A DNA stretch of 64,000 nucleotides from Oceanococcus sp. HetDA_MAG_MS8 (GCA_019192445.1 JAHCMK010000004.1:1-64000); one strand, 5' to 3'. Counted from the first letter of the stretch, positions 34,697 through 45,258 are shown. The notes: generated by a model from the sequence alone, not told the origin. Numbers and translations are program-made.

Positions 34697-34883
34697 GTGC
34701 TCATCACATTGGTGGCAAGCACGCCTGGCCCGGAACTTCTTGGCTGTAGCACTAACCCCTACATGAGCACCATTCAGACTAAGCGCGTACCAACAGGCTT
34801 AGCACCCAAGCGGAACAAAGCTGGTCCCATGCAGTGCCAGCCCCGTACACTGTGACCGTGAATGACGCTCATGGAGGACTCCC

Positions 34884-35321
34884 ATGCCATACGCACTCGC
34901 CGCTTTTATCTCCGGTTTTGCCGCGACCCTGATCTTCCATCAAGGTTTATTTGCCCTGCTGCATAGCTTAGGCGCAGTCCCCTATCCTGCCTACTCCATG
35001 GCGCCTACAGCCCCACTTGGCATACCTGCCGTGTTTTCCTTGGCTTTTTGGGGGGGTGTATGGGGCCTCATACTATGGCCCCTTGTCGGCGCCGCCCGCG
35101 GAGCATCGTTCTGGATACGCTGTATTGTCATCGGCGCCCTGGGACCAAGCTTAGTCGCGTTACTGCTGGTGTTTCCCTTGAAAGGCCAGGCCTTTGCCGC
35201 AGGTGGTGACATCAAAATCTGGGTCGGCGCCTTACTGCTTAATGGCGCCTGGGGACTGGGCCTTGGACTGGGCTTAACCCTACTCCCCGGCGGTCGATCA
35301 AGTAGAGCATTAGCCTCGTAA
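34884..35321 (+). CDS. hypothetical four-helix membrane protein
   Basis: A 145-residue hydrophobic protein with four predicted membrane helices (about 5-30, 47-68, 78-102 and 112-135) and glycine-rich turns. The start MPYALAAFISGFAATLIFHQG is preceded by GGAGG. The conserved-looking PTAPLGIPAVFSLAFWGGVWG segment suggests a widespread uncharacterised family, but no function can be assigned. It stands alone, downstream of the terminator at 34696. Confidence 0.65.
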   Translation: MPYALAAFISGFAATLIFHQGLFALLHSLGAVPYPAYSMAPTAPLGIPAVFSLAFWGGVWGLILWPLVGAARGASFWIRCIVIGALGPSLVALLLVFPLKGQAFAAGGDIKIWVGALLLNGAWGLGLGLGLTLLPGGRSSRALAS

Positions 35322-35657
35322 ACGCGTGACGCGCAGGCCTCTGAGCACAAAAAGCTGACTGGTCATGGGAAACCTATTGGCTTATGCGCCTCAGCAAACG
35401 CGGCTCTTCTGAGCAGCGTCTGTAGCGACATTTTGTGTATGCGCACAGCTGATTCAGCGGCCTGCCATCGTGCCTTATGAGCACCTTCCCCACATAGACG
35501 CCCTGCGCCTGCGCCGGACTCTAGCAAGGCCCGGATGAATCGCCGTTCGCCTCCTGCATCGCAAGCAGCGATGCCTGCACTCCAACACCAGCGAGCACGA
35601 TGAAAATTGCAGGCAAAAAAAAGCCGCCCCAGAGGACGGCTTTGAACAAACGGACGA
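35322..35657. other. 336-bp gap between membrane-protein gene and rpsI
   Basis: Contains the rpsI terminator at 35615-35641. The remainder shows no supported gene, promoter or repeat. Confidence 0.5.
35615..35641 (-). terminator. rho-independent terminator of rplM-rpsI
   Basis: On the minus strand AGCCGtCC pairs with GGgCGGCT (one mismatch, 4-base loop) and is followed by eight T (A at 35615-35622 on the plus strand). It lies 17 bp past the rpsI stop. Confidence 0.85.
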
Positions 35658-36050
35658 TTACCGTTTGCTGTATTGAGTTGCCCGGCGTGCTTTATGCAGA
35701 CCGACTTTCTTACGCTCCACCTTACGGGCATCGCGAGTGAGAAAGCCTGCAGCGCGCATCACTGGCTTGAAGCTCTCGTCAAAATCCACCAGCGCCCGTG
35801 CTAAACCATGACGAATAGCACCCGCTTGGCCACTGGCACCACCACCACGGCAGGTGACTTTAATGTCGAAACGATTTTCGGCGTCCAGTTCCACCAGCGG
35901 CTGGCGCACAATCATGCGCGACGTAGGACGACCAAAAAAGTCATCCAACGGCTTGCCGTTTACCGTGATTTCGCCATTTCCGGGCTTAATAAATACGCGA
36001 GCCGCTGCGGTTTTCCGCCGACCCGTCCCGTAGTTTTGCGTAGTTGCCAT
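35658..36050 (-). CDS. rpsI: 30S ribosomal protein S9
   Basis: A 130-residue S9 protein of normal length. Family segments include [48 protein letters not shown] and the basic C-terminal tail ending KRR...QYSKR that reaches the decoding site. The start is 1 nt after the rplM stop, giving the usual rplM-rpsI operon. A terminator follows. Confidence 0.97.
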   Translation of the reverse strand: MATTQNYGTGRRKTAAARVFIKPGNGEITVNGKPLDDFFGRPTSRMIVRQPLVELDAENRFDIKVTCRGGGASGQAGAIRHGLARALVDFDESFKPVMRAAGFLTRDARKVERKKVGLHKARRATQYSKR

Positions 36051-36051
36051 A

Positions 36052-36486
36052 TCAGTTCAGAGTCAGTGCTTGCGGTTGTTGAGCTTCATGTGGGTGCTCA
36101 GAGCCGCTGTAGATTTTCAATTTCTTGAACATTGCCCGACCGAGCTTGTTCTTCGGCAACATGCCTTTAACAGCGGCTTCCAAGACGCGCTCAGGGCGCT
36201 CGCTCAGCTGCTTGTCCAGACGTGTCACGTGCAGATTGCCCGGACGACCCGAGTGACGGTAGTAGTTTTTTTGAACGGCCTTGTTGCCGGTCACTTTGAG
36301 TTTGTCCGCATTGATGACGACGACGTAATCGCCGGTATCAACGTGAGGCGTGTAAATCGGCTTGTGCTTGCCGCGCAGACGATGCGCGATGTGTGCCGCC
36401 ATCCGGCCCAAGACCAGGTCGGTAGCATCAACGAGCAGCCAGTCACGGCGAACTTCGTCGGCCTTGGCAGAAACAGTGGTGGTCAT
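36052..36486 (-). CDS. rplM: 50S ribosomal protein L13
   Basis: A 144-residue L13 protein. The ATG at 36486 ([20 protein letters not shown]) is preferred over 36528 because AGGGAT precedes it and the family starts there. Typical L13 motifs are [40 protein letters not shown] and [12 protein letters not shown]. It is first in the operon with rpsI. A promoter and a hairpin lie upstream. Confidence 0.96.
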   Translation of the reverse strand: MTTTVSAKADEVRRDWLLVDATDLVLGRMAAHIAHRLRGKHKPIYTPHVDTGDYVVVINADKLKVTGNKAVQKNYYRHSGRPGNLHVTRLDKQLSERPERVLEAAVKGMLPKNKLGRAMFKKLKIYSGSEHPHEAQQPQALTLN

Positions 36487-36504
36487 CAGAGATCCCTTGC
36501 TCCA

Positions 36505-36521
36505 ACGAGGAAATGCCTCGT
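36505..36521 (-). promoter_or_regulatory. leader hairpin before rplM
   Basis: ACGAGG (36505-36510) pairs with CCTCGT (36516-36521) around five bases, about 20 nt upstream of the L13 start. It may be the autoregulatory leader site known in principle for ribosomal operons; not proven here. Confidence 0.35.
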
Positions 36522-36551
36522 CATGCATAAGAAAGGTTTAGCGAATCGCGA

Positions 36552-36580
36552 ATTTTAGAACGTCATGCCACGAAAAACAA
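36552..36580 (-). promoter_or_regulatory. sigma-70-type promoter of rplM-rpsI
   Basis: On the minus strand: -35 TTGTTT (36575-36580), a 17-bp spacer, and -10 TAAAAT (36552-36557), about 65 bp before the start codon. Confidence 0.5.
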
Positions 36581-36691
36581 GTGACACCCGGCATCTTTAC
36601 TTTGGTCGCGACGTGCCCAAGCCGCAATGAGCTTCCCAGTAGTGCCATCTCAGTCGACCGCTTGCGCCGAAATGCCGATGGCCGCTGACCG

Positions 36692-37495
36692 TCAGGACCC
36701 ACCTGCCGCACCAAACTCATAGAGTACAGACACGCTGCTGCGCGTATCCGTGGACTCCAAACCTTCGGAAACCTGGGAGTTATGCCGTACATCCAGCCCC
36801 AGCTGTGTCCACAAGGCTCCAATCACAGAAAACTTAATGCGCGTTTGAGATTCACTCACCGTGTTTTCTGAACCGCTCTGAACCGTCACCCGCTGGGTGA
36901 GGCTGGTTCGCTCATGTGGGTCCCAACTGAGGCGAGCTGTCAGCTGACCGACGAACTCATCTTCGCTGTCCCGCGTGGCCTGCAACTCCTGTTGCCGAGC
37001 ACCCGCGCCGAGCTCTAGGTCGAAGCTCGTCGTGTCGGTATTGAGTAGGCGCCGACCATAGCCCAATGTTTGCGTAGTGCTGGTTCGAATGCTGGCAAAC
37101 AGATCCTTAAAATATTCCGCCTCGGCAAACACATAGTTCTGTTCGTTCACACGGCGCTCTGCACGTACATCCAGGCGATAGTTTTCTGCTGTGGTTTGCT
37201 GGTCGCTTCGCACCTCGCCATCGGCATCGGTGTTTTGCACCTCACTGCGCACCTGGAGCAGAGCGCCACGGCTACTGAGTTCCCACAATGCGTCTTCCCG
37301 GCCGTAACGCAGCTCATACTCAGCATTTTGCGAGCGCGATTCAGCATTGCCACTGGTGGCAACCAAGCCAGCGGCGACCTTTCCAAACCACGGGTTAGGC
37401 TGCGACTCAGCCTCGGCTGCTTGCGCGCCCAGCGCTGTAAAAACCAACACGCTGACTGCGCCACAGCCTGCGACGATATTTTTCAACAGATCCAT
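36692..37495 (-). CDS. DUF481 outer-membrane beta-barrel protein
   Basis: About 267 residues from ATG 37495 (MDLLKNIVAGCGAVSVLVF), with a signal peptide to about residue 27. The mature part alternates polar and hydrophobic residues in repeated strands (GLVATSGNAESRSQNAEYELRYG), the pattern of the DUF481/YdiY family of outer-membrane barrels that form salt-induced or housekeeping porin-like proteins. The last residues (VSVLYEFGAAGGS) place the barrel-signal aromatic some residues before the end, because a short Ala-Gly tail follows. It stands alone, divergent from the Fe-S protein. Confidence 0.72.
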   Translation of the reverse strand: MDLLKNIVAGCGAVSVLVFTALGAQAAEAESQPNPWFGKVAAGLVATSGNAESRSQNAEYELRYGREDALWELSSRGALLQVRSEVQNTDADGEVRSDQQTTAENYRLDVRAERRVNEQNYVFAEAEYFKDLFASIRTSTTQTLGYGRRLLNTDTTSFDLELGAGARQQELQATRDSEDEFVGQLTARLSWDPHERTSLTQRVTVQSGSENTVSESQTRIKFSVIGALWTQLGLDVRHNSQVSEGLESTDTRSSVSVLYEFGAAGGS

Positions 37496-37588
37496 ATTTC
37501 TGGCGAACACTTGTATTGAGCTTGCGCATTGTGCACACGCCGCCATAGTCCTGCAGATTCGGGATCATAGGCGGGGTAAACTGAGGCT

Positions 37589-38731
37589 ATGAGCTCGCAA
37601 TTCCCATTTGCGCTGAGCGATCAGTGCGTACGTTGCGGTTTGTGCTTGCCCCACTGCCCGACATATCAGACCCAACGCCGTGAGGGGGAAGGTCCACGCG
37701 GTCGTATCGTGTTAATGGAAGCCATTGCAGCCAGTCGCTTGGAGTACTCCCCTGGAGCGCAAGAGCAACTCGATCATTGTCTGGGCTGTGGTCGCTGTGA
37801 GACGGTCTGTCCAGCAGGAGTACCTTATCTCGCCATCCGAGACGCTTTTCGGGCCGAGAATCTGCGCTGGTATCAGCGTTTACGCTTGTGGCTCTTGGCT
37901 GACCCCAAAGGGCTCATCTGGCGCCGGCTCGGCTTGGCGCTCCTGCGCTGGGCACCGGCCAGGCTCAGCCGGAGTAAGCATTGGCTCAGCCTCGCTACTA
38001 ACATTGCCAAACATCCGGCGGCGCGCGCCCAACGGGCCAAAGAGCCCGCGCAGACTGCGCAGTCCTCAGCAACATTGCATCTGTTCCAGGGCTGTGTTGC
38101 CCCCGAGTTAGATTCACGAGCCCAACAAGCCGTATGGCGCGTGCTTTGCAGCCTTCCCGGCCACAAGGTGGCGCTCAGCCCGCGTGCCTGCTGCGGCGCT
38201 ATGGCCAAACACGCCGGTCACACCACACTGGCCAAAAAACATGCCGAGGAGATTGGCCGGCATACAGCCCCGTTGGTGACTCTGGATAGTGGCTGCTTGG
38301 CGGCCTTAGGCGACGCGGCAGATAACGTCTTTGAGGCCTGCCAACTGGTCCTGCAGGAATGGCCGGACCACTGGCAGCCAAAACTGGAGAGCACACGCGT
38401 ATACCTTCACACACCATGTACGCATTACAGTGCCGGCAACACACGGGCCATCCACGACCTGCTCAGCCGCATTCAGGGAATTACCCTGATTCCGGTCCGT
38501 GGGCATGGATGCTGTGGTGCGGGTGGTACACACTTATTAGATGATCCAGAACATGCTGCGCAATTTGCCCAGGCAATCGTGAACGAGTGCAATGCCGGCC
38601 CCGGATTCCTCGTGTCCACAAACATTGGTTGTCGGGTGCACCTGCGCCTACACATGAACCTCAGGCATGACATTGAGGTCCGCCATCCACTGGAAATTCT
38701 GGAAGACGCCTTGCAGACTCCTTCCTCATGA
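37589..38731 (+). CDS. Fe-S oxidoreductase, GlcF-like
   Basis: A 380-residue protein with two [4Fe-4S] ferredoxin motifs (C13, C16, C19, C23 and C64, C67, C70, C74) followed by two cysteine-rich CCG domains (SPRACCGAMAKHAG and GHGCCGAGG). This is the build of GlcF, the iron-sulfur subunit of glycolate oxidase, and of heterodisulfide-reductase-like subunits. The flavin subunits GlcD and GlcE are not beside it, so the partner and substrate are unsure. It overlaps the nitroreductase gene by 4 nt (ATGA) and is probably co-transcribed with it. Confidence 0.82.
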   Translation: MSSQFPFALSDQCVRCGLCLPHCPTYQTQRREGEGPRGRIVLMEAIAASRLEYSPGAQEQLDHCLGCGRCETVCPAGVPYLAIRDAFRAENLRWYQRLRLWLLADPKGLIWRRLGLALLRWAPARLSRSKHWLSLATNIAKHPAARAQRAKEPAQTAQSSATLHLFQGCVAPELDSRAQQAVWRVLCSLPGHKVALSPRACCGAMAKHAGHTTLAKKHAEEIGRHTAPLVTLDSGCLAALGDAADNVFEACQLVLQEWPDHWQPKLESTRVYLHTPCTHYSAGNTRAIHDLLSRIQGITLIPVRGHGCCGAGGTHLLDDPEHAAQFAQAIVNECNAGPGFLVSTNIGCRVHLRLHMNLRHDIEVRHPLEILEDALQTPSS

Positions 38732-39297
38732 ACACAACGTCCCAGACGCAGGCCCAACTCGCATTGCTGCGCAGCCGTCAAACCACGCAGGACTTCGCCA
38801 CCACGCCAGTACCTGAAGCCATCACCCGCGAAGCTCTGGAATGCGCCATCCGAGCGCCGAATCACCACCTCACGAACCCCTGGCGCTTTCAGCTGTTGGG
38901 CAAGCGCAGTATCGCAGCCATCGCCAACCTGAACGCAGACTTGGTTGCCCAAAAGAGAGGTCTTGAGGCCGCCGCCAAGAAGCGCCAGCGGTGGGAAGCA
39001 ATTCCAGGCTGGTTGTTGGTCAGTTGCGAGCGCGATGCGGACCCGGTGCGCAACCGCGAGAATTACGCGGCCTGCTGCTGCGCCATACACAGCTTTTGCC
39101 TCGCCCTGCAGGCTCAAGGGCTGGGCAGTAAATGGACCAGTGGCGCGGTGACCCGCGCCGACGGCTTTGCTGATCTGGTGGGCATGAACCCAGAGCGGGA
39201 AGAGTTCGTCGGCTTAATATGGTTTGGCTACCCCAGCCTCAACACACCGCTGAGCAAGCGTGCACCGCTGGAGCAGGTGCTTAGGACTCGGGACTAA
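38728..39297 (+). CDS. nitroreductase family protein
   Basis: A 189-residue FMN-dependent nitroreductase-fold protein. R-S-R-Q-T-T near 15-20 and APNHHLTNPWRF (phosphate and flavin contacts) fit the family, as do CCCAIHSFCLALQAQGLGSKW and the late GLIWFGYP. Such enzymes reduce quinones, nitro groups or flavins with NAD(P)H; the substrate is unknown. It is translationally coupled to the Fe-S protein. Its last 17 nt overlap the convergent end of lptE. The run CCC in the middle is uncommon and may bind metal or simply be tolerated. Confidence 0.82.
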   Translation: MNTTSQTQAQLALLRSRQTTQDFATTPVPEAITREALECAIRAPNHHLTNPWRFQLLGKRSIAAIANLNADLVAQKRGLEAAAKKRQRWEAIPGWLLVSCERDADPVRNRENYAACCCAIHSFCLALQAQGLGSKWTSGAVTRADGFADLVGMNPEREEFVGLIWFGYPSLNTPLSKRAPLEQVLRTRD

Positions 39298-39784
39298 TTC
39301 CTCGCAGCTCCGCTTCTACACGCAGTAACAATAATTCGATTAATTCTCGGCGTAACGCCGCCTCGATTTGCGCCTCTTCCTGCTGCTTAGCCAGGGCCAC
39401 GCTCGGGTCGAAGCTCAACCGTCGCTGTGCAACCACCTGCAGCAATGGTGAACTACGACCGCCGGCATCCACTCGAAACCGCAGGCGGCCTTGTAATTCG
39501 AACTCTGCTGCCTGCCCGCGAGCATCTAGAGCGCTGACAATTTTGCGCTGCTCTAGGCTCTGCAGCACCAAGGTGGCGCGCGGCTGCGCCAAACGACTGA
39601 CGCCAGATAGCTCCAGTTGGGCACGCACAGCGGCGCTGAAGTCCTCTCCGTCGATACCCGCCAGCTGGCTTTGCAGCCTATACCCCGGCCAGATATCAAC
39701 AGGCCAAGTACTGACGCCCGCCAGACGAAAACCACAGCCTGCCAACGCCATGGCGAGCAGGCTGACAGCCAGCACTGTGCGCAT
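39281..39784 (-). CDS. lptE: LPS-assembly lipoprotein LptE
   Basis: A 167-residue lipoprotein. Signal peptide with lipobox LAGC (C17), then GFRLAG, the typical LptE start. It plugs the LptD barrel and helps insert lipopolysaccharide in the outer membrane. It directly follows leuS with a 1-nt overlap, as in many gammaproteobacteria. The usual next gene, holA, is missing here; a convergent nitroreductase gene takes its place and overlaps lptE by 17 nt. Confidence 0.88.
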   Translation of the reverse strand: MRTVLAVSLLAMALAGCGFRLAGVSTWPVDIWPGYRLQSQLAGIDGEDFSAAVRAQLELSGVSRLAQPRATLVLQSLEQRKIVSALDARGQAAEFELQGRLRFRVDAGGRSSPLLQVVAQRRLSFDPSVALAKQQEEAQIEAALRRELIELLLLRVEAELRGISPES

Positions 39785-42354
39785 CAGCCCACAACCAAGT
39801 TAACCAAACGGCCAGGCACCAATATTTCTTTGCGAACCGCCTTCCCTTCCAAGAACCGAATGACGTTCTCATCCTTCTTAGCATGGTCCAAGATAGCCTC
39901 TCGGCTAGCGTCGGCGGCTACCTGAATTTTCGCCCGCAACTTGCCATTGACCTGTACCACCAACTCGACCTCGCTCACCGTCAGCGCATCCGCATCCACG
40001 CTGGGCCAAGGCGCTACGGCCACCAACCCCGACTGACCCAGAGCCTGCCACAGCGCCTGTGCAATATGCGGAGTAATGGGCGCCATAATTTGCACTGCAA
40101 TGCGCAGGGCTTCGTGCTCGGCTTCAGCGCCAGCATGATCGCGCAGCGATTGATTGGCGTTGAGCAGCTCCATCACCGCAGCAATGGCGGTATTGAAGGT
40201 TTGCCTGCGGCCAATATCGTCCGTCGCCTTGGCGAGCGTTTCATGCGCCTTTCGGCGCAGGTCGGCACGAACCTTGTCGTCTACAGACCGGTTGTGGTCG
40301 GCCGTACTCGCCTCATACACGGCACGCCAAAAGCGCTTCAAGAAGCGCGCAGCACCCTCGACGCCAGACTCGCTCCATTCCAGGCTGGCATCGGGTGGGG
40401 CCGCAAACATCATGAATAGCCGCACCGTATCGGCCCCGTAGCGTTCAATCATCGCCTCAGGATCGACACCGTTGTTCTTGGACTTGGACATCTTCACCAT
40501 GCCTTCAAAGCACAGTTCCTGGCCCGTGGCACGGTCTAGGCCTGATACTGTCCGGCCCTTGTCGTCACGGTTCACCTCCACCTCAGACGGGGCCACCCAG
40601 AGCTTGCGCTGCCCCTCTTGTTTAGACCAGGACTCAGCCAACACCATCCCCTGGGTGAGCAATCTCTGGAAGGGCTCATCGCTGTTTAACAAACCCTCAT
40701 CACGCATCAGGCGATGGAAAAAGCGGGCATACAGCAAGTGCAAGATCGCATGCTCGACGCCGCCCACATATTGGCTCACCGGCGTCCAGTGGCGAGCCCG
40801 TTCATCCAACATTTGCTGCGCATCAGGGCACGCAAAGCGAGCGTAGTACCAACTGGACTCAAAAAAGGTGTCAAAAGTGTCGGTTTCCCGCTCCGCAGCC
40901 TGGCCGCATTGAGGGCAGTCAACCTTTTTCCAGTCCTCCAGCTTAGTCAGTGGCGATGCCCCTCCTGTGACCACCACATCCTCCGGCAGACGCACGGGCA
41001 ACTGGTCTTCAGGCACGGGCACATCCCCGCAATCGGGGCAGCGAATAATCGGGATGGGACAGCCCCAGTAACGCTGCCGCGAAACCCCCCAATCTCGCAG
41101 GCGGTACTGCACCCGCTCCTCACCCAGGCCCTCCGCCTCTAAAGCATCACGAATAGCGTTGAACGCCGCTTCGAAATGGAGACCGTCGTATTCGTCCGAG
41201 CGGATCAAAGGCCCTTTCTCGATATAGGCCCCGGACTTGAGATCTGGAGCCTCACCCTGTTCGTTGGCGATAACGGCACGGATGGGCAGATCATGCTTCT
41301 GGGCAAACTCCCAGTCGCGCTGATCATGTGCTGGAACACTCATGACCGCGCCGGTGCCGTAGCCCATCAATACGAAGTTCGCCACCCAGATGGGAAGAAT
41401 GTCACCCGTGAGTGGATGGCGCGCCAGCAGCCCTAAAGGCAAGCCTTTTTTCTCTTGGGTTTCAATATCTGCGGCCGCTGTAGAGCCGCGGGCACATTCC
41501 GCGCAGAACTCCGCCACATCACTGCGACGCTTGGCCACTGCCTGTGCCAGAGGGTGCCCTGCAGCGACGGCCAGATAAGTCACACCGTATAAGGTGTCGG
41601 GCCGCGTGGTGAACACTTCCAGCTCGGGAAACTCTGGCGAGTTCTCCACGGGAAAGCGCACACTCAGCCCGCGCGAGCGCCCGATCCAGTTGCGCTGCAT
41701 GCTGCGCACAGCTTCTGGCCAGCCATCTAAATTGTCCAGACCCTCGAGCAACTCTTCAGCGTAGTCACTAATGCGCAAAAACCACTGAGATATCTCGCGC
41801 TGTTCCACCAAGGCTCCTGAGCGCCAGCCGCGCCCATCAATCACCTGCTCATTCGCCAATACAGTGTTGTCGATAGGGTCCCAATTGACCGTGGCGTTCT
41901 TGCGATAGGCCAAGCCTTTTTTGACCAGCCGGGTGAACAGCCATTGCTCCCACTGGTAGTACTCGGGATCGCAGGTCGCAAACTCCCGGCTCCAGTCGTA
42001 GGACAGGCCCAGGCTCTTGAGTTGCTCTCGCATATGCGCGATGTTGTCGCGCGTCCACGCGGCCGGGGCCACGCCGCGTGCAATGGCTGCGTTTTCAGCC
42101 GGCAAGCCGAAAGCGTCCCAGCCCATGGGCTGGAGGACCTCATGACCCTGCATGCGCATGTAGCGCGCAATGACGTCGGCGATGGTGTAGTTCCGCACAT
42201 GCCCCATGTGCAGCTTGCCGCTGGGATACGGGAACATTGCCAAGCAGTAAAAGGGCGGCTTCGACGAGGAGTCATCCGCACGATCAACGCCAGCGTCCTC
42301 CCAAAGTGTGCGGGCCTGCGCTTCAATGGTGGCGGGTTGATAGGACTCTTGCAT
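39784..42354 (-). CDS. leuS: leucyl-tRNA synthetase
   Basis: An 856-residue class I synthetase of normal length that charges tRNA-Leu. The HIGH motif is HMGH in [14 protein letters not shown], and the KMSKS loop is [11 protein letters not shown]. The editing domain is present between them ([12 protein letters not shown] and related residues), as are the zinc-like CPDCGDVP and the C-terminal anticodon domain. It lies 12 nt after lnt in a long minus-strand operon. Confidence 0.98.
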   Translation of the reverse strand: MQESYQPATIEAQARTLWEDAGVDRADDSSSKPPFYCLAMFPYPSGKLHMGHVRNYTIADVIARYMRMQGHEVLQPMGWDAFGLPAENAAIARGVAPAAWTRDNIAHMREQLKSLGLSYDWSREFATCDPEYYQWEQWLFTRLVKKGLAYRKNATVNWDPIDNTVLANEQVIDGRGWRSGALVEQREISQWFLRISDYAEELLEGLDNLDGWPEAVRSMQRNWIGRSRGLSVRFPVENSPEFPELEVFTTRPDTLYGVTYLAVAAGHPLAQAVAKRRSDVAEFCAECARGSTAAADIETQEKKGLPLGLLARHPLTGDILPIWVANFVLMGYGTGAVMSVPAHDQRDWEFAQKHDLPIRAVIANEQGEAPDLKSGAYIEKGPLIRSDEYDGLHFEAAFNAIRDALEAEGLGEERVQYRLRDWGVSRQRYWGCPIPIIRCPDCGDVPVPEDQLPVRLPEDVVVTGGASPLTKLEDWKKVDCPQCGQAAERETDTFDTFFESSWYYARFACPDAQQMLDERARHWTPVSQYVGGVEHAILHLLYARFFHRLMRDEGLLNSDEPFQRLLTQGMVLAESWSKQEGQRKLWVAPSEVEVNRDDKGRTVSGLDRATGQELCFEGMVKMSKSKNNGVDPEAMIERYGADTVRLFMMFAAPPDASLEWSESGVEGAARFLKRFWRAVYEASTADHNRSVDDKVRADLRRKAHETLAKATDDIGRRQTFNTAIAAVMELLNANQSLRDHAGAEAEHEALRIAVQIMAPITPHIAQALWQALGQSGLVAVAPWPSVDADALTVSEVELVVQVNGKLRAKIQVAADASREAILDHAKKDENVIRFLEGKAVRKEILVPGRLVNLVVG

Positions 42355-42366
42355 AGCTCAATGGAA

Positions 42367-43860
42367 TTAGTTCTGTGGAAGCGCCGAAAAGCGCCGACGG
42401 GAAGAAGACAGGATACGCCTCAGGAATAAGGCACCCAGCACCGTGCCTTGCCATAGGATCAACGGCCAAGCTCCCCAGCGCATGTAGGGAGTGATCCCGA
42501 GCCGGGGTTGGACCTGCGCAGTTAACACTCCGCGCTGCCCCCAGCCCAGTTGCTGCAGTAACTCGCCCTGAGGGCTAATCACAGCCGTTATGCCTGTGTT
42601 GGCCACACGCAGCAGCGGGCGCCCGGTTTCGGCGGCGCGTGCCTGCGCAATTTGTAAATGCTGTGCCGGCGCCAAAGTGCCCGCAAACCAAGCGTCATTG
42701 GTGACCGTGACCTGCAGCCCTGCGTCGTCACTGCGCCGCACGAGGCTTTGCGCAAAGACGCTTTCAAAGCAGATGGATATTGCCAGGGCGACGCCATGCG
42801 CGTAGAGAAACCGATCGGACTCCATATCAGTGCGGATATCCGTAAACGGGAGATTGAGCCAATCGAAGACCGGGCGCACCCATTGTGGCACGGGGAAATA
42901 CTCACCAAAGGGCACGAGCTTTTGCTTCACGTAATGCCCACCATCGCCGCCGAGTGCATACATGGTGTTGTAGGGGTGGCCGTTGCGGCGAGTGATCACA
43001 CCAACGAGCCATACCTGTTCCAGGTTGCGCGCCTGATCATCCCAGTCTTCAAACCAGCTTTCGACGCGGTAACGACTCGCGGGCACCGCCACTTCTGGCC
43101 AGATGATCAGCTCCGCCTCAGGGTGCTCCAAAGACAGCTGGGTATACATCTCCAGAGTGGGCAACAAATTCTGCGGCCGCCATTTCTGGTCCTGAGGCAT
43201 ATTCCCCTGAACCAAGGCCACCTGCATGGGGTCGGCATGGGGCTGCGTCCAATTCAGGCTCGGCGGACAAAGCGCCCAAAAGGCTGCAGCGGCAAGCCCA
43301 GCCGTCACAGCCCATTGTTTCTGGCCGCGTATTAACAGCACCGCCGCGCCTGCCATCCACCACAGCAGTAAGCCCAGCATGTCAACGCCGGCCAGCGCCA
43401 GCACACCGTCTGCCCCCGGCCAATTGCTCAGCCCGTAGCCCAGATTCAGCCAGGGGAACCCGCCCAACACCCAAGCACGTGCCTGCTCGAACAGCCACCA
43501 CGTTGCCGGTAATGCCAGCATCAAGCGCAGCACCGCATTGTGGCTCAGCCACCATGCCAAGCCCACGGCGGCTCCCAAGTACACGGCTAAGTACGCCGCC
43601 AGGGCCAATACCAGCACCACAGCCAACCAAAGTGGTGCCCCCCCAAAGTGATGCACGCTGACGAAGACCCAGGACACACCCGCTAAGTACAGTCCAAAGC
43701 CCAAGGCCCATGCATGGCGCGCAGCGACCCGAGGGGACATGCCCAGCGCGGCGTTTAACCACAGAGCCAGCACCGGAACCATGAGCCCGGACCAACCCAA
43801 TGGGGCAAAGCCCAGGACCAAAGTGGCGCCGGCTAACAGCGAGGCAAACATGCCGAACAA
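42367..43860 (-). CDS. lnt: apolipoprotein N-acyltransferase
   Basis: A 497-residue inner-membrane enzyme that adds the third acyl chain to lipoproteins. Six or more N-terminal membrane helices (to about 195) precede a nitrilase-like domain with the Glu-Lys-Cys triad: E256 (IIWPEVAVP), K314 (VKQKLVPFGEYFP) and C364 (ISICFESVF). A final membrane helix and a basic tail follow. It is placed between ybeX and leuS. Confidence 0.95.
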   Translation of the reverse strand: MFGMFASLLAGATLVLGFAPLGWSGLMVPVLALWLNAALGMSPRVAARHAWALGFGLYLAGVSWVFVSVHHFGGAPLWLAVVLVLALAAYLAVYLGAAVGLAWWLSHNAVLRLMLALPATWWLFEQARAWVLGGFPWLNLGYGLSNWPGADGVLALAGVDMLGLLLWWMAGAAVLLIRGQKQWAVTAGLAAAAFWALCPPSLNWTQPHADPMQVALVQGNMPQDQKWRPQNLLPTLEMYTQLSLEHPEAELIIWPEVAVPASRYRVESWFEDWDDQARNLEQVWLVGVITRRNGHPYNTMYALGGDGGHYVKQKLVPFGEYFPVPQWVRPVFDWLNLPFTDIRTDMESDRFLYAHGVALAISICFESVFAQSLVRRSDDAGLQVTVTNDAWFAGTLAPAQHLQIAQARAAETGRPLLRVANTGITAVISPQGELLQQLGWGQRGVLTAQVQPRLGITPYMRWGAWPLILWQGTVLGALFLRRILSSSRRRFSALPQN

Positions 43861-43867
43861 AGTCGTG

Positions 43868-44758
43868 TTAGGTGGTACTGACGCCGTCGGGAGCGGCTTC
43901 AGCTTCCGCCACAGTCACCTGCAGCAGATGGACGCGGCGAGAGTCTGCCCGCAATACCTTGAAACGAAACTCACCGATTTGCAGCTCTTCGCCACGACGG
44001 GGGACCCGAGCCAGGGCTTGGGTGACAAAGCCGCCCACCGTATCAGCATCCTCATCACTGAACTCTGCACCGAAAAACTCGTTGAAGTCGTCAATCGTGG
44101 CAAGGGCTGTGACGAGATAACGCGCGCTATCCTGGCGCACGATGGGCGATGCTTCGCTCTCGTCGTGTTCATCGTCGATATCCCCGACGATGGTCTCCAG
44201 CACATCTTCAATGGTGACCAAGCCAGCGACACCGCCATACTCATCAACGACAATCGCCATGTGGTGTCGCCCAGCACGGAACTGTTTGAGCAACATGTTC
44301 AGGCGCTTGGTCTCCGGCACAAAGACGGGCTCGCGCAGGTGCGACTGAATATCAAACGCCTCCCCGTTCGCGTCCATTAACTGCAAGCCTTGCAGCTTGA
44401 GCAAATCCTTGGCGAGCAAAATGCCGACGATTTGATCCCGGTTTTCACCAATCACAGGGAAGCGTGAGTGCCCTGAGTCAACAACCACCTGAAGGATGTC
44501 CTGGGGCTTGGCGTCCAGCTCCACAACCACCATCTGCGAGCGAGGAATCATGATGTCCTCGACCGGGGTGTCGGCGGTATCCAGAACCCCCTCCATCATG
44601 GCCAGCGCGTCTTGATCGATGACGTCCAGCTGCGACGCCTCCGCCAAGAGCTGGGTAATTTCTTCTCGGCTACGGGGAGCCCCGGCAAGTGACCGCCCAA
44701 AGCGGCGCACCCAGGAATCAGAGCTCCCCTCCGGACTGGGAGGTCGTTCGTCGTTCAT
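43868..44758 (-). CDS. ybeX: CorC/YbeX-type CBS-domain protein
   Basis: A 296-residue cytosolic protein with two CBS domains (about 70-190; [48 protein letters not shown]) and a C-terminal CorC/HlyC transporter-associated domain ([17 protein letters not shown]). Relatives affect magnesium and cobalt handling and ribosome maturation. It lacks the N-terminal membrane domain of the longer CorB class. Its start overlaps ybeY by 4 nt. Confidence 0.93.
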   Translation of the reverse strand: MNDERPPSPEGSSDSWVRRFGRSLAGAPRSREEITQLLAEASQLDVIDQDALAMMEGVLDTADTPVEDIMIPRSQMVVVELDAKPQDILQVVVDSGHSRFPVIGENRDQIVGILLAKDLLKLQGLQLMDANGEAFDIQSHLREPVFVPETKRLNMLLKQFRAGRHHMAIVVDEYGGVAGLVTIEDVLETIVGDIDDEHDESEASPIVRQDSARYLVTALATIDDFNEFFGAEFSDEDADTVGGFVTQALARVPRRGEELQIGEFRFKVLRADSRRVHLLQVTVAEAEAAPDGVSTT

Positions 44759-45258
44759 GTTCGTGTGTTGTTGGACCAGTTGGCCTGTGATGAATCGTCA
44801 ATGATTTGGTAAGGATTGGCAAAGCCCAGCTCGGCCAATAAGGCAATTTCGCGTGCTTCCATCGTGGCGGCGTCGGCATCGTTTTGATGATCGAATCCCA
44901 GCAGGTGCAAGCACCCATGGATGACCATATGCGCCCAATGGGCTTGAGGTGATTTAGCCTGCTCCTGCGCCTCTCGCGCGATCACGTCGGCGCAAAGAGC
45001 CAGGTCGCCCAGGATATTGATGGGCCAGTCCGGCGGTAACTCCGCCGGGAAAGACAGCACATTGGTCGGCCTTTGCTTAGCCCGAAACTGGGCATTCAAC
45101 CTTTGCGACTCCACGGCGCTCACGACGCGGATGTTCAACTCGCAAGACAAGTCACCCAGGGCCAAACGCGCAAACTGAACCAGCTGCGCGCGGGCGGGAA
45201 TATCGTCTCGCTGGGCTGGACCGCGATCGATCAGCACCTGTATTTCAGGCTGGCTCAT
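44755..45258 (-). CDS. ybeY: endoribonuclease YbeY
   Basis: A 167-residue metal-dependent RNase involved in 16S rRNA 3'-end maturation and ribosome quality control. The zinc site H-x3-H-x5-H is in HMVIHGCLHLLGFDH, and the conserved NVLSFP precedes it. It overlaps its neighbours on both sides by 4 nt, so ybeZ, ybeY and ybeX are tightly coupled. Confidence 0.95.
   Translation of the reverse strand: MSQPEIQVLIDRGPAQRDDIPARAQLVQFARLALGDLSCELNIRVVSAVESQRLNAQFRAKQRPTNVLSFPAELPPDWPINILGDLALCADVIAREAQEQAKSPQAHWAHMVIHGCLHLLGFDHQNDADAATMEAREIALLAELGFANPYQIIDDSSQANWSNNTRT

Noticed and set aside
42658-43335. 225-codon plus-strand frame inside lnt
   Set aside because: Antisense to lnt with its Glu-Lys-Cys triad; composition not protein-like.
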